This document shows positions 48,896 to 61,556 of a DNA stretch of 64,000 bases, in pieces (positions within the stretch are counted from its first letter, which is position 1; each line of letters opens with the position of its first letter). The position numbers were made by a program, and so were the translations under genes. The notes beneath the pieces are model-generated. The model did no database searches, was not told the DNA's origin, and saw only the letters and a program-made list of their open reading frames with translations. Source of the stretch: Arcuatula senhousia (taxonomy: Eukaryota; Mollusca; Bivalvia; Mytilida; Mytilidae); NCBI GenBank assembly GCA_963971305.1, contig OZ020311.1:5642001-5706000 (forward strand), written 5' to 3'.

Positions 48896-51060
48896 AAAAA
48901 CCAAATACAAAGAAAAGTCACAGGCCACTTCGATAAACGATTTAAATCAATAGAATTTAAATCTTCTTATTTGCAAAAAACTGCATTTTACCCCTATGTT
49001 CTGTTTTTAGCCACGGCGGCCATGTTTTTTTAAAAATCAAAAATCCGAACAACAGTTTTGTAGGCCATACCCTAAAGAACAACTACACCAAGTTTGGTTT
49101 CAATTGGACTTATGGTGTCAGAGGATTTAACGTTTGAAAAAGTTTACGGACGGACGACGGACGACGGACGACGGACGGACGACGGACGCCAAGTGACGCC
49201 AATAGCTCACATGACCCTTCGGGTCAGGTGAGCTAAAAAAGAACAGAATTCCTGGCTTCTCACCGAAAGCAAAGATTATAATTTAGACGAACGTTATGAA
49301 AGCGTTCTGCAGTCGTCACACATGCGCTAGGCAAACGTCAAGTACGCCGGACGAACGCTATATATAAGTTTTGAATAAGTTTGTCGTTCGTTGCAGGTAG
49401 TTAGTGTGACGCTTTGTGGTCGTTCACCGAGATATTTTTTGAAACTTTTTACAGCGACTGCCAACGTGTTCCAACGTTTTAGAAAATTATTTGAACGTTC
49501 GGCACACGTTGGCTAAAACGTTATAGTGTGACAGGTGTCAGTAACTTCGAGTGATCCCAAGAGAGTATCTCTACGTCCCGTTACATGTAATTACTTGTTG
49601 TCCTTTTGTCTCAGATACTCTATTGTTGAATTGAACTTCTATCGATTTGATTTTTACTGTGTGTTAGTTTGTGCTTTGTTATTGATTATCAATAGGGGGA
49701 AGGTTGGCGCCAAAAAACTAGTTTAAACCTGCCACATTTTTTATGTGCCTGTCCAAAGCCAGGAATCTTTATTAAAGCTTATGTTTGTATTAATTTGTCG
49801 AATCTATGTCAATTGTTTTTGTCAAGAAGAGGGTCTTTAGGATTGGACTTGAATCATATGTAGCTTATTTTTAATCCAGGGGCCATTTGAAAAAAACAAC
49901 AAGCAGCGACCGCTGGTCACATTTAAGGCTTCTTGCTGTTTTCCATTGCGGATGTTTTGAATTTACGTTTATATTGTAGGTTGTGTCGCATACAATTATT
50001 CCACATCTCATTTTCTTCTATTTCAAAAGTTTCGTCCCTGAAAACCTCTTTTTATCACTAGTTAAATTCATATCAAACTTCCAATTCTCTGTTTGAATTT
50101 TTCTCGCTGAATCGTGTGAAATACTTGCACTGTTATCATTTATTGATTTCAGTCATATATCTGTCTTTTGCTATCTTCTCTGATTCTCGCAGTAAAAAAA
50201 ATGTGAAGTGGGTCTCGATAATTATGAGAAGGGCTCGTAAGGTTCCCATGCAAGAGACTGAATATCCCGTCCCTACCCATCACTCTTTTTTTCTTACGCC
50301 AAAATTCTCCTCTCCGATTGGCCTTGTGACCATCTTTATTGTATCAACCCTTCATGTATATATCTCCCAGATGTAGCGGAAATCTTTCTGCTTGGGAGTA
50401 AAAGAATAGCTAACTTATTATTTACTCTATTTCATTGACCGGGTTTGTCACGGGTCAATTATGTTGGACTTCTTCTTTTAACTCTTAATATCAAAACACA
50501 GAGACACCTAAGCTCCACCCAACCTTGTAAATAAAATAGGAACCACTAACCTTAACTTTTGTCCAAGTTTATACTGGCATAGATCATGCGACCTTAGAGT
50601 TGTAAGAAGTTTCATGTTGAACGTAATTTGCTTGCATTTACAAAATTTTCTATATTTGAATTATAAGGCATTTTCCATCGGCCACATCGATAGAGAGGCG
50701 GGTGAGGGGAAAAGGGGTATGGTAAAAAAATCCCGTTGGTACAGCTACACCGTCAAACTTCAAGATTCTATATGACGAAGAATAAACCAAAAAGTATAAG
50801 TTTGTTTTACTTCTATTCTAATGCACAACAAACTTCCTTAGACAATACTATTCATATGAATGCCATCAAAGCTTATTACCGACAATGGTTAAAGCACACA
50901 AGAATAGAAAAATACGATGTATGATTTTTAACAAAGAAATAGAGAAAATGGTAGACTATATCATTTTTTATTGTATTTCAAAACTGTTGTCTACCATTTC
51001 TTTCTTTCTTTGACATTTCCATGAGTTTATCATAGCCGGTTATACCAAGTAAACACATAC

Positions 51061-51262
51061 CTGATGACTGACGAATCACGTGACATGGATCACAGACCCA
51101 CGTTCGGCTACAATTTCGACCACACAATCCACTTTCGTATTTAGGGTTCGGGAACTTGTTAACAACCCATTCTGTCAAGCACACTGGCGACGGACAAGTC
51201 TGCCATTTGATGAAGACGATAGTAGAAAAACTGAGTGAAAATTTCATTAAAACATCTGCCAT
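51061..51262 (-). CDS. Signal-peptide exon of a TPM/MOLO1-like protein, copy 2
   Basis: Identical in design to 43825-44026: leader, NP and vCDP motifs, and the same donor. Tandem duplication leaves two first exons. The retrotransposon lies upstream of this copy (about 790 bp away). Confidence 0.45.
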
Positions 51263-52046
51263 GACATGTGTGCTTTATTGACAGACTTTTAAATGATGAA
51301 TTTATCGTCATAATATCTTCCAAACATATGTTAAATTCTCGAGGTAAAAGCTTACATCCGGCATATTTCAAAATATACATAATGGGGATTACCCACCACA
51401 AAAACCATATGAATTGTATATACCTAAGGCTCGTTAGATGCATTAACATTCTGATGCTTGAATGCTTTATTTGATGCATTTTAAGGTAAAGTTTGTACAA
51501 TGGGAGGCAACTCTCATTGTACAAAATTGCCATATGGGTCATTCTCAAAAAATGTCCATATTACATGGCAGTCAAAATATTTCCACGTATAATTGAGTTT
51601 AAACAATATCTTTTGTCTTGAGTAAAATATGCTCCAAGATGCACTTCTGACATAAACAAATAAACGCTACCTTCAAAAATGACATGACAGCGCAATTTTA
51701 AAACTCAAAAATTGACCAAAATCGTCTGTCCTATGAGTAATTTTTTAAGTTAAAAGTCCTTAAAAAATATGATAATGTGCAAGAAGACTATGGAAATCAT
51801 GATGGGGTTTTCTTTGGACATCTATCTGTCTTATCTATAAAATAAAATGGGACAGACATCATTGAAATTTTTTTTCTGGCGAATCAAAAAATGTCCCCTC
51901 TGAAAATGTCTTTGCTGTTACTGGTAGATAGAATTGAAGATAAATTGTACGTATATCCTTATCAGGCAACAAATAAGGACATGGAAACATCCAAACACAT
52001 CCATTTATCTAAGTTACAGTTACATTTTATAGAAAAATTAACATAT

Positions 52047-53539
52047 TGTAACGACCCGCCAAGGTTCGTTACGACAGAACTTGGTTGACTGGATGTATAG
52101 ATGAAGTCTTAGACTCAATGACTTATATGAGACTCAAAACTCTGGAGTCGTGCTAGACTCGAGACTCAAGAGACCCCTTACGTGACTTCATTCAAATGGC
52201 TTTGAAAGACAATAATTCGTAAAAGTTAATGATTTATTAGATGGAATAATTTAAACAATAAACAATTTAATTTACAAATATTAAACGTCAAATATGTAAA
52301 AGTAAGAAAGTATTTTCAACTATGAAAGAGAATAGAATTATTTTGATACAATTGCCAAACAATTAAATGATAGAAACGCCGTGCCGTTTAGGTATTTGAA
52401 TGAGATTGACTGAGTCAGCAGATTGATATAGTTAAGTCTTCTGAAAGACTTAAAGAATACTGTATTTGAGTTTACTTTGTATACTCAGAGTTCGCAGAGA
52501 CTTTGATATTAAAGTGAGTCCTCACAAGGCTCCTTGACTCTCTTTTAACGGAGTTCTTTAAAAGTCTCCTTGAGTCTTTTAACGGAGTTCTTTAAAAGTC
52601 TCCTTGAGTCGTCTTGTGAGTCTCTTTTAACGGAGTTCTTTAAAAGTCTCCTTGAGTCGTCTTCAGATACAGTCTTTTTAAAGACTTTGATACTGGAGTC
52701 CTTTTAGGTTCCATCTGGAGAAGATTTATATTTAACGACCATTTCAGGTCGGAGTTGGCCTAGGGCCACAACTGAAGAAACCCGTCATCCTCGCCGCTAT
52801 TTATACCACGACGTCATTTCTGATTGGTCAATTAAAAATCTCATTCACGGCAGTGTTTACAAATGGCGTTGGATTTGCACTTTGTGTTTCTTTGATACCC
52901 GAAAATCGTTATTTACAACAAAATAAATGCTTCTACAATTAAAGTAATAATTCTAACATAACATACCTGTCTTGGATAATATTATAACAAAGTGATATGA
53001 TTTTGCATTCATTAGAAATACAATAAAAGGTAAGATGAAGCGTGACTCACTGTGAAAATATGAGCGTAAAAATGACGTTTTCTGTTCCTTCATTGTTGTG
53101 CAAGTTATTCAAATATCTTAAACCTTTTACATAGATAGAAATGCATAACACAAGTTACATTTTAAGACTAGAACGATCTAAATAGGTGAAATATTGTTAA
53201 AATGATACATAATGTATGGTACATGAAAAACATATATTGAAAACGTAAGCAAAACGTAAGTGAGTCGTACGTTGTATTTGTAAACAGACCTCAAACATGA
53301 TTATACTCTTATAAATTAATAACCAGTTGACAAATAAATAAAAAGTAAAACAACTATTCTGTAATAACTCGAAAAAGTATTAAAACTTTAGGATAATATG
53401 CCATTTTTTCTGAAATACGGAAAATGAAAGTAAAATCTAAAAATAGAATGACGTCAATTTATGTAAACAATATATTTTGACGTTGAAATAGACAAGTATA
53501 ACATGAAACTTGTGAACACTGAAAGTCAAAATCGTTACA
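52047..53539 (-). repeat. LTR, 1,493 bp (3' LTR in element orientation)
   Basis: TGTAACG...CGTTACA. Inside at 52545-52660 is a short tandem repeat with 'taacggagttctttaaaag' three times. It carries 14 bp ('aaataaaaagtaaa' region near 53335) that the other LTR lacks. Confidence 0.9.
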
Positions 53540-53553
53540 TTGCCCCCACCTTT
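53540..53553 (-). other. Polypurine tract of the LTR retrotransposon
   Basis: Read on the minus strand AAAGGTGGGGGCAA directly precedes the TGTAACG of the downstream LTR, the position where plus-strand DNA synthesis is primed. Confidence 0.7.
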
Positions 53554-54799
53554 AAAAATTTGTTCGTCCTCGAACAAGCAATATAGTCCATCAGCCAAGT
53601 CGAAAAAGGCGTCTTATTTAAAAGTTTGTGTGATACCCTTGTAGACCGAAATTTTATTGCATTATATCAAAGTGTAATATCAAATCTTTCAAAATTTGTT
53701 TGTTGTACTAATTTAAAAGATGCGGAAATTTGTGAAAAGTTATTTATTTTAAACCATGCATCTATGTATACGAGAGGGTCAAACTTTTGACAATGGATTT
53801 TGTGGCTACCTCTTGCTGTATATGTAATTAAAACAAATTTATGAAATGTACATAGATATTGAACAAATCACACCATTTTGTTGATAGAATAACAGCAAGC
53901 TTAATACCTGAAAAATCTAAACAAATATGGTCCAGTTTTATTCAAAATTAACACATATTTTCACTTTTAATAAGAAATCGTCTTTTAATATTTAAAATGT
54001 ATTGTCACAACAACTTTGCATATGAATTGTTTGATTCAAAACATACGACCCCATATTTTTAAGTCGTTATATTTTAATAAAAAATGGAAAATAACATATT
54101 TTGTTGTCAATTAATGATTTAACGGAACTTTAAGCTTACACCGGTCCGGATCAGATTTTAACATCACTCGGGTCAAGGTCATTAAATATTACATTCTAAG
54201 TTGCTTTTTCGAGACATCAAATATGTAATTTTAAAAGTTAGGGCATATTTAGTTCTTGTATAATTTAAACGTTTTGTTAATTCATCAAACCTAAAGCTAT
54301 AAAAAGCCGTTTTCTTTCGGCCCGTTCGATTTTATTCTACATATGGTGTGTTTGACTTTTAATAAACAATAATCCGTTACTTTTGATATGGTATGCTTAT
54401 TAAAGATCACTATGTTATTAAATAATCACTTAAGTCCTTTTGTTGAATGCGTGCTTTAAAGATATTTAAGCATGAAAATTTTGGTTCAATCGGTTTGATT
54501 GGTTGAGCACTTATTTGCAAAAAAATAAAATAAAATAAAAACTTTTGTTTTTCCTTGATCATAGGATTTCTTTTATATGCAATTAATTAAATTTGCTTAT
54601 TTATTAATTTTGCTTATTTTTGTTGCTGTGCCAACATCCTTTGGGCTCGTTTTAGTAAAATAACATATGGTATATATTTTCATTACTTAATGTTAAAAGA
54701 TAAAACGCTATACTCAACATCAAGCTGACTAGAAAAACTATGAAAAACAGCTTACAAATAAATACCCGGCTCCAATTTATCAGAAGAAATTTAAAATAG

Positions 54800-55525
54800 G
54801 CGGTGCACATCTTAGTCATGTAACAAAGCTTGTGTGAAAGTTTCATCAAAATCCATTGAGGTGTTTAAGAGGAGTTGCGGATCAGGAATGGGCACCCTCT
54901 TGTAGCAACAGCTAAGCCCATGTTTTGCTTTTGGAACCCCAAAAATCATTTTGAGCAAATTTTAAATCAGAGGTGCACGTTTACGGTATGTCACACAGAT
55001 TGCGTGAAAGTGTCATCCATTAAGAAGTTTATGAAAAGCTGCGGATAAGAGAATGATCATTCTGGTCACATTTTCAAATAGAAGGTACACATCTACATAA
55101 TGTCACACAGATTGTGTAAAAATTTTACGAAAATCCATCACGGGATTTAGAAGAAGCTGCGAATAAGAGACGGGATCACATTTTCAAATAGAAGGTGCAC
55201 ATCTACATAATGTCACACAGATTGTGTTAAAGTTTCGCGAAAATCCATCACGGGGTTTAGAAGAAGCTGCGAATAAGAGACGGGAACCGCTTTGTGGTCA
55301 AACAGCAAAGTCCATGTTTTGGTATGGAACCCCCAATATCTTTCTGATTGATTATAAAATACATCCACATAATTTCATAAGGATTGTGTAAAAGTGTCAT
55401 AAAAATCCATCAAGTGGCTTCAGAGGAGTTGCTGATACGAGAGGGGGCCCTGGTGTGTAACAAAAGGATGGACACACGGACAAACACCCCTATCATTATA
55501 TACCACCATGCACTTTTCAAGTTAG
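54800..55525 (+). repeat. Pearl-like tandem units within the retrotransposon
   Basis: Five related units share 'gtcacacagattgtgt', 'aaaatccatca' and 'aagaagctgcg'. They are followed by a short 'ggatggacacacggac' microsatellite and 'tataccaccatgcac'. Same family as 13020-13530, inverted. Confidence 0.55.
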
Positions 55526-57839
55526 GGGGCTTAGTTAATAATTAGTATAGAATTCAGGAAAAATATATAATAATTACTTTAATAATGCTTTTAAATTAAC
55601 AAAAGTACTTCTATCGAATGTTTAAATACGAATCATTATGCTAGAAAGACAGACACATTTCAGTTTTTCCAGCTTCTTTGTTATATCGGTAAGACGGATT
55701 TTCCTGTTTGATTGTGAATAGACAGCATATAAATTTGTAAAAGGAGTCCAATGCTTAAAAGAACAAAAATATGCCTAAATGTTCTATATTTATTAAACAT
55801 AATATGGAAAAGTCACTGTTGAATTCAATAATGGCAACAGACTAAGACAAAGTTTTGTCAATATGTTTATTATTTAGCAAAAGTGCACATTTGGTTATGC
55901 TGTATATGTATATTTCAAGGTGTAACCTCTCATCAGCAGCATTTGAATAAAATATTGGAAGGTCAAAAGCCATAAGTATTAAACGAAAATGTTATGCAGC
56001 TTTCAACATTTACAAAATGTGCCGGGTGCCCCACTGCTCATAGGTCAAGATCTTAAGGTCCGGTTGTAAAATATAAAATCTTTTGTTCTTCACGGTCCTG
56101 TGCCAGATTATTGGTACACGTATAGTCAGTCTGAAACCCTAATATATGGACGGACATCTAGACGAAAATTAATCCAAGCAGATGGATAAACATGGCCACT
56201 TTGTGGTTATCTTTGTTAATAATATTAGTTTATTCTCTCCATGGTACATTAAAGAGGGAGGCTTAATCTCTTATGTTGAACTTCTAAAAATGAACATATA
56301 CATGTAAATCTATAACATGCATGATGTTAAATTTAGGGAAAAAGTGTGATTTAAAAGCTACTTTAATGATAAGTTAAATGTGCATATACAGTTCGTCAAT
56401 AACTTAGACTAGAAAGAAGTGGGTTTAGTTAAAAAAATGTCTCAGGAAAGAGGGATGGCATCATGTTCAGTGCGAAGAAACCTTTTGATTTTTTTCTGCG
56501 CTTATACTTTTAAATTGAACAAAATATATTATGCGGTATGGTTTCTGGATTCTAAAGCAATCGCAAAGACATGATTCTTAATATTTTATTCAAAATTTTC
56601 ATCATTAGTTTTGTCTTACAACCGTGTTGTGTTTAGTGTTACTACCAGACCCTAAGATTACAATGAAAGAGGGAGGGTTGGTGCCGTAAAAGCTGGTTTA
56701 AACCCATAATTTCTTTTAGAATGCCTTTACCAAGTCAAGACCATTGCAATCTTCAATTTCTCAGTTATGTCTTTTCTCTTGGACATTTGAGATTGATCCT
56801 CCAAGTTCTGTAGTTTTGTTATAACCTTTATTTTAGGAGTTCAGATCTTACACTTCAACATTTGATAGCTTAAGCACAATAATAATATTTTTAGAATGCG
56901 ATCTTATTGATAAAGTTTTCGAAATAAACTTAAAAGAACTTAAATGATAAATATAGAACACGATCTAGACAGATAGCGGAAAATGGCTTCTGACGTATTT
57001 TTGTCATTTTTTAATTCTCAGGTAGAGAAATAGCTGTCTATTTGAATGTATGTATAGTTCTTTAGATATTAAGTAACGATTCTAATATATAATATAATAA
57101 AGATTAACAGTATTAAAAGCAGCACATTAATTGATAAAATTTGAAAAAAAGCTTATTTTTCACTTTTAGAGCTATTTCCCCTTGTTTCTACTATTTTACA
57201 CGGCCGTTTCGACGATTTTCAACATGTTTAGTTAAGTTGAAGTCTCAAGAAAAAAAACCAAAAGCTTAATACAAAATTTTCGTGAGAAATAAAAAGTATT
57301 GTTTAATTTGAATTTATGTAAGATTTTTTTTTAGACGTACAGTACCCCAAAAGGGCCGCTTGTTGTACTATTTTCCGCGCAATTTTTCGGACTACAACAA
57401 ACGGAAAAATAATCTATAAACATTAAATCTTCGAATTATGAAATAAAAATGTGGTCTACATGGGTATCATGCAACCTCATTTTTTTCTGGACCTAGCTGA
57501 TAGACTAATACTAATATGAATTGGTAAAATAATAACATGAACAACTCTTAAGAACAATTAAGTCTACAAAAAAAATTCTTAATGTTAAGAACTGGAGGTA
57601 AATAAACCACAATATTAAACTTTAAAATACAAAATGTATACATCTTGGTCAATCATAAAATCAAGTCACACATAAAACATTAAAACACTTAAACATTAAC
57701 ATAAATTGTCCATATAAACAGTTCATTTTATCTTCAAGAAAGCCTTCTTCGCATTTGTCTGTATTTGTCACCATTAAAAGTCTCTAGTTGCCGCGTACAT
57801 CTTTCTGTAGATCAGGGCGAATGTAAGTGCATGTATCGA

Positions 57840-57950
57840 CTTTCACCTACAACACAGTGAAAGTTACACATTTTCCAGTTATGAGCCTTTCACCTACAGC
57901 ACAGTGAAAGAAAATGTTTAAGAAGACTTTCACCTACAGCACAGTGTAAG
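57840..57950. repeat. Three hairpin-forming repeats
   Basis: Copies at 57840-57863, 57887-57910 and 57927-57950. Each has CTTTCAC and GTGAAAG (last copy GTGTAAG) around a 10-base loop 'ctacagcaca'. Spacing is 47 and 40 bp. Confidence 0.6.
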
Positions 57951-58408
57951 CCATATATAAGTTAGTGCTCATTTTGCTTCTCATGGACATCAATCATCAC
58001 TTCAAACAGGTTGATCAGGCCTGGGGGAAGTTAACCAATAAAGTCCTTGCTCATCTCATATTCAAGTTCAATTTACTGACATTTTTATAAGTTTCTATTT
58101 CAGAACTGGACATGAACTATGTTGTAAACAGTATATCACAGACTGCACAGCATACGCTGATAACATTGGAGAAATCATTTTGCATGTTTTGCTGGACTCG
58201 TTTCTTTATATGCCACATTGTTTGCCAGCCAATAAAGATATTTGAACATTCACTTCTTATTTCTTGCATCTATCATGTCTATAAATTCATGTATTGATTT
58301 TAATACACTACTAGAAAAAACTGTTTCGGCAATAAAGATTTTAAAATGCATATGAACAATATATGATCCTTGACAAACTCCATGTCTCTTTTTGAAAGAA
58401 TAGCAATG

Positions 58409-59701
58409 CTATTTTCTTGATTTGAAGTATAAGTGGCATGTTTTCTGTTTGTGGCCACTTTTTCTGCAAAATAGACATACTTTATCTTTGTTTTTGATAT
58501 TTACTGAAGGTTTGCACCTTCTAATAAGATCTTCATTCTTTTCAGGATTTAAAATTTCTGATTCACTTTTCACTTGTAATTCTTCTGGTTTACCAGAAGC
58601 AACATTAAATGCTTCAAAATATGATTCATATTTCAGGCAAATTTGTAAACATTCTTCGAGAGTTGAAGGGTTATGTCTAAGAGCTTCCCATTTTAATTGA
58701 AATTGATCAAGTGAATTAATAAAACAATCCTTCTCTAACTCTCGCCTAAATGTAGGTGGGAAAGATGGAAAAGCTTTCCTAGTGACCCTCTTAACGTCCT
58801 GTGCTAGTTCTTGTAATGTCTGATTGTTTTGTCTATGCATGTTTCGCCAATGTAACCTGTGAACCATTTCTAAGCCACTTGGGTCATATCTCTCTGTTAA
58901 AGCAGAAACTATATCTGTGTATGATGTACGTTGCTCTAGTGACAAATTAGACAGAACCATTAGAGCTGATCCACGTAGGTTAGTAGCCAAATAAAAAGCT
59001 TTCAGTTCTGGAGTCCAACCATTAAATTTTGATAAAATATCAAAATAAGTGATGTAGTCTTCCCAATTAGTGGTACCATCAAATATTTCAATCTTTTCGC
59101 AAAAAGATCTACTAGATATCTCTGTATTTACATCATTCCGGAAATGATCAACATTTTGCGTACCCATGACATCAGGCGGTGCCAATGCATTCCTGCACCC
59201 AACTGAGCCATCCTTTACATTATTTAACCCTAGATCAGGCGGTACCAAGCTGCACTTGAACCCAACAGATCTAGAACCCTTGTCATTTGTAATGAGATCA
59301 GGCGGCACTAAGTTACCGGTATACTCAAGCCCAACAGTCTCATTTACCCCTGTAGTTTCAGGCGATACCGAGCTAAACTCGAACCCAACTGAATAACTAC
59401 TATTTGAACCAGCATATAAAAATTGTATCCTGGCGCCATCACACTTGCCGTGTTGGTCAACAGGTCCCTTAAAACTAATAACATCATCATTTTCGACCAC
59501 AAGTCGAGACGTCGGTTGCTCAAGATAGTGCGGTCGCAGGACATAAGATGATAATTGAGGCGCCTGATTAGCACTTATTCCCGACCCATCCCTAACTGAG
59601 ACATCAACCGAAATGTCAACTTGAGAATGTGTCTTTCTTAACATCTCATTTGAACATGTAGCGTTCTTCATAAACTTCGATTCATCTTGTGACACATTCA
59701 T
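58409..59701 (-). CDS. gag: Gag-like protein of the LTR retrotransposon, 430 aa
   Basis: A single open frame from ATG at 59701 to stop at 58409. Residues about 105-178 are an acidic region with three or four imperfect ~23-residue repeats marked by 'SVGF' and 'LVPPDL'. Residues about 203-365 form a retrotransposon Gag/capsid domain ('IFDGTTNWEDYITYFD' then 'LRGSALMVLSNLS', 'ALTERYDP'). Residues 409-422 are a zinc knuckle, CX2CX4HX4C (C409, C412, H417, C422), the nucleic-acid binding motif of Gag. The frame stops eight residues after the knuckle, where protease and pol would normally follow. It should assemble capsid-like particles by family analogy. It is intact, with no internal stops. Confidence 0.9.
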   Translation of the reverse strand: MNVSQDESKFMKNATCSNEMLRKTHSQVDISVDVSVRDGSGISANQAPQLSSYVLRPHYLEQPTSRLVVENDDVISFKGPVDQHGKCDGARIQFLYAGSNSSYSVGFEFSSVSPETTGVNETVGLEYTGNLVPPDLITNDKGSRSVGFKCSLVPPDLGLNNVKDGSVGCRNALAPPDVMGTQNVDHFRNDVNTEISSRSFCEKIEIFDGTTNWEDYITYFDILSKFNGWTPELKAFYLATNLRGSALMVLSNLSLEQRTSYTDIVSALTERYDPSGLEMVHRLHWRNMHRQNNQTLQELAQDVKRVTRKAFPSFPPTFRRELEKDCFINSLDQFQLKWEALRHNPSTLEECLQICLKYESYFEAFNVASGKPEELQVKSESEILNPEKNEDLIRRCKPSVNIKNKDKVCLFCRKSGHKQKTCHLYFKSRK

Positions 59702-60050
59702 GATATTTGTTTCTTGTTCTTCACTGCAGTTGAAAATTTCTGGATTTGGATTTTAAGAAGCAGAATCCTGCTTTTCTTAAATATTGCATGCAGTTACTTG
59801 ATTAATCTTTAATATTATGATCTTTCATACATGACTATCGTAACAGCTGAATGTTTTGATTGCAATTGATCAGATGGTTGAATAACCCGCATCCGTGTCT
59901 GATAGATATTTTCGCTACATGTTTGATATGTGTTCGCCAACAAATGCGGGGAGTTGTGACCCGTGTAGACGTATCTCAGATTGAACTGTCCAGTTGTTCT
60001 GCAAAATAATAAAACCAAGCTCTGTCAAAGATATCCACTATTGGAACAGT

Positions 60051-60071
60051 GGATCCCCACAATGGCCACCA
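60051..60071 (-). other. Primer-binding site of the LTR retrotransposon
   Basis: On the minus strand TGGTGGCCATTGTGGGGATC begins two bases after the LTR end. TGG is the complement of a tRNA CCA tail. The tRNA is not identified. Confidence 0.6.
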
Positions 60072-60073
60072 AA

Positions 60074-61552
60074 TGTAACGACCCGCCAAGGTTCGTTACG
60101 ACAGAACTTGGTTGACTGGATGTATAGATGAAGTCTTAGACTCAATGACTTATATGAGACTCAAAACTCTGGAGTCGTGCTAGACTCGAGACTCAAGAGA
60201 CCCCTTACGTGACTTCATTCAAATGGCTTTGAAAGACAATAATTCGTAAAAGTTAATGATTTATTAGATGAAATAATTTAAACAATAAACAATTTAATTT
60301 ACAAATATTAAACGTCAAATATGTAAAAGTAAGAAAGTATTTTCAACTATGAAAGAGAATAGAATTATTTTGATACAATTGCCAAACAATTAAATGATAG
60401 AAACGCCGTGCCGTTTAGGTATTTGAATGAGATTGACTGAGTCAGCAGATTGATATAGTTAAGTCTTCTGAAAGACTTAAAGAATACTGTATTTGAGTTT
60501 ACTTTGTATACTCAGAGTTCGCAGAGACTTTGATATTAAAGTGAGTCCTCACAAGGCTCCTTGACTCTCTTTTAACGGAGTTCTTTAAAAGTCTCCTTGA
60601 GTCTTTTAACGGAGTTCTTTAAAAGTCTCCTTGAGTCGTCTTGTGAGTCTCTTTTAACGGAGTTCTTTAAAAGTCTCCTTGAGTCGTCTTCAGATACAGT
60701 CTTTTTAAAGACTTTGATACTGGAGTCCTTTTAGGTTCCATCTGGAGAAGATTTATATTTAACGACCATTTCAGGTCGGAGTTGGCCTAGGGCCACAACT
60801 GAAGAAACCCGTCATCCTCGCCGCTATTTATACCACGACGTCATTTCTGATTGGTCAATTAAAAATCTCATTCACGGCAGTGTTTACAAATGGCGTTGGA
60901 TTTGCACTTTGTGTTTCTTTGATACCCGAAAATCGTTATTTACAACAAAATAAATGCTTCTACAATTAAAGTATTAATTCTAACATAACATACCTGTCTT
61001 GGATAATATTATAACAAAGTGATATGATTTTGCATTCATTAGAAATACAATAAAAGGTCAGATGAAGCGTGACTCACTGTGAAAATATGAGCGTAAAAAT
61101 GACGTTTTCTGTTCCTTCATTGTTGTGCAAGTTATTCAAATATCTTAAACCTTTTACATAGATAGAAATGCATAACACAAGTTACATTTTAAGACTAGAA
61201 CGATCTAAATAGGTGAAATATTGTTAAAATGATACATAATGTATGGTACATGAAAAACATATATTGAAAACGTAAGCAAAACGTAAGTGAGTCGTACGTT
61301 GTATTTGTAAACAGACCTCAAACATGATTATACTCTTATAAATTAATAACCAGTTGACAAATAAAACTATTCTGTAATAACTCGAAAAAGTATTAAAACT
61401 TTAGGATAATATGCCATTTTTTCTGAAATACGGAAAATGAAAGTAAAATCTAAAAATAGAATGACGTCAATTTATGTAAACAATATATTTTGACGTTGAA
61501 ATAGACAAGTATAACATGAAACTTGTGAACACTGAAAGTCAAAATCGTTACA
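60074..61552 (-). repeat. LTR, 1,479 bp (5' LTR in element orientation)
   Basis: Same termini and internal tandem repeat. It is 14 bp shorter than its partner, with only a handful of substitutions across the length. Confidence 0.9.
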
Positions 61553-61556
61553 ATAT

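Larger units (their letters stand above)
44909..52140. repeat. 7,236-bp tandem duplication, copy 2
   Basis: Near-identical second copy. Unlike copy 1 it runs on into the full-length LTR at 52047. Differences seen include 39792 C/T-type changes ('aggcgtcta' versus 'aggtgtcta') and length changes in A and T runs. Confidence 0.9.
53558..58408. other. Internal region of the retrotransposon lacking pol
   Basis: Nearly 4.9 kb without a supported gene. It holds pearl-like tandem units at 54800-55525 and dispersed repeats near 55930 and 56670. Three copies of CTTTCACCTACAGCACAGTG-type hairpin repeats lie at 57840-57950. The content looks like ordinary genomic repeats, not decayed pol. Confidence 0.5.
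52047..61552 (-). mobile_element. 9.5-kb LTR retrotransposon, Gypsy-like, Gag only
   Basis: Two direct LTRs (52047-53539, 60074-61552) start TGTAACG and end CGTTACA. The element reads on the minus strand: a primer-binding-like TGGTGGCCATTGTGGGGATC lies two bases inside the 60074 LTR, and a polypurine tract AAAGGTGGGGGCAA abuts the 53539 LTR. ATAT flanks both sides (52043-52046, 61553-61556), a 4-bp target duplication. The LTRs differ by one 14-bp indel and only a few substitutions, so the insertion is young. Between gag and the polypurine tract (53558-58408) there is no open frame resembling protease, reverse transcriptase, RNase H or integrase. It must rely on another element's enzymes. Confidence 0.85.

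Noticed and set aside
54652..54849. 65-residue minus-strand hydrophobic frame
   Set aside because: AT-rich chance frame overlapping the start of pearl-like repeat units, with no splice or homology support.
53558..58408. Search for reverse transcriptase or integrase on the minus strand
   Set aside because: No open frame with YxDD-like or integrase motifs and the sequence is made of unrelated repeats. Only a profile search could find heavily decayed remains.
58422..58700. Plus-strand frames opposite gag (also 59166-59396)
   Set aside because: Antisense shadows of the intact 430-residue Gag.
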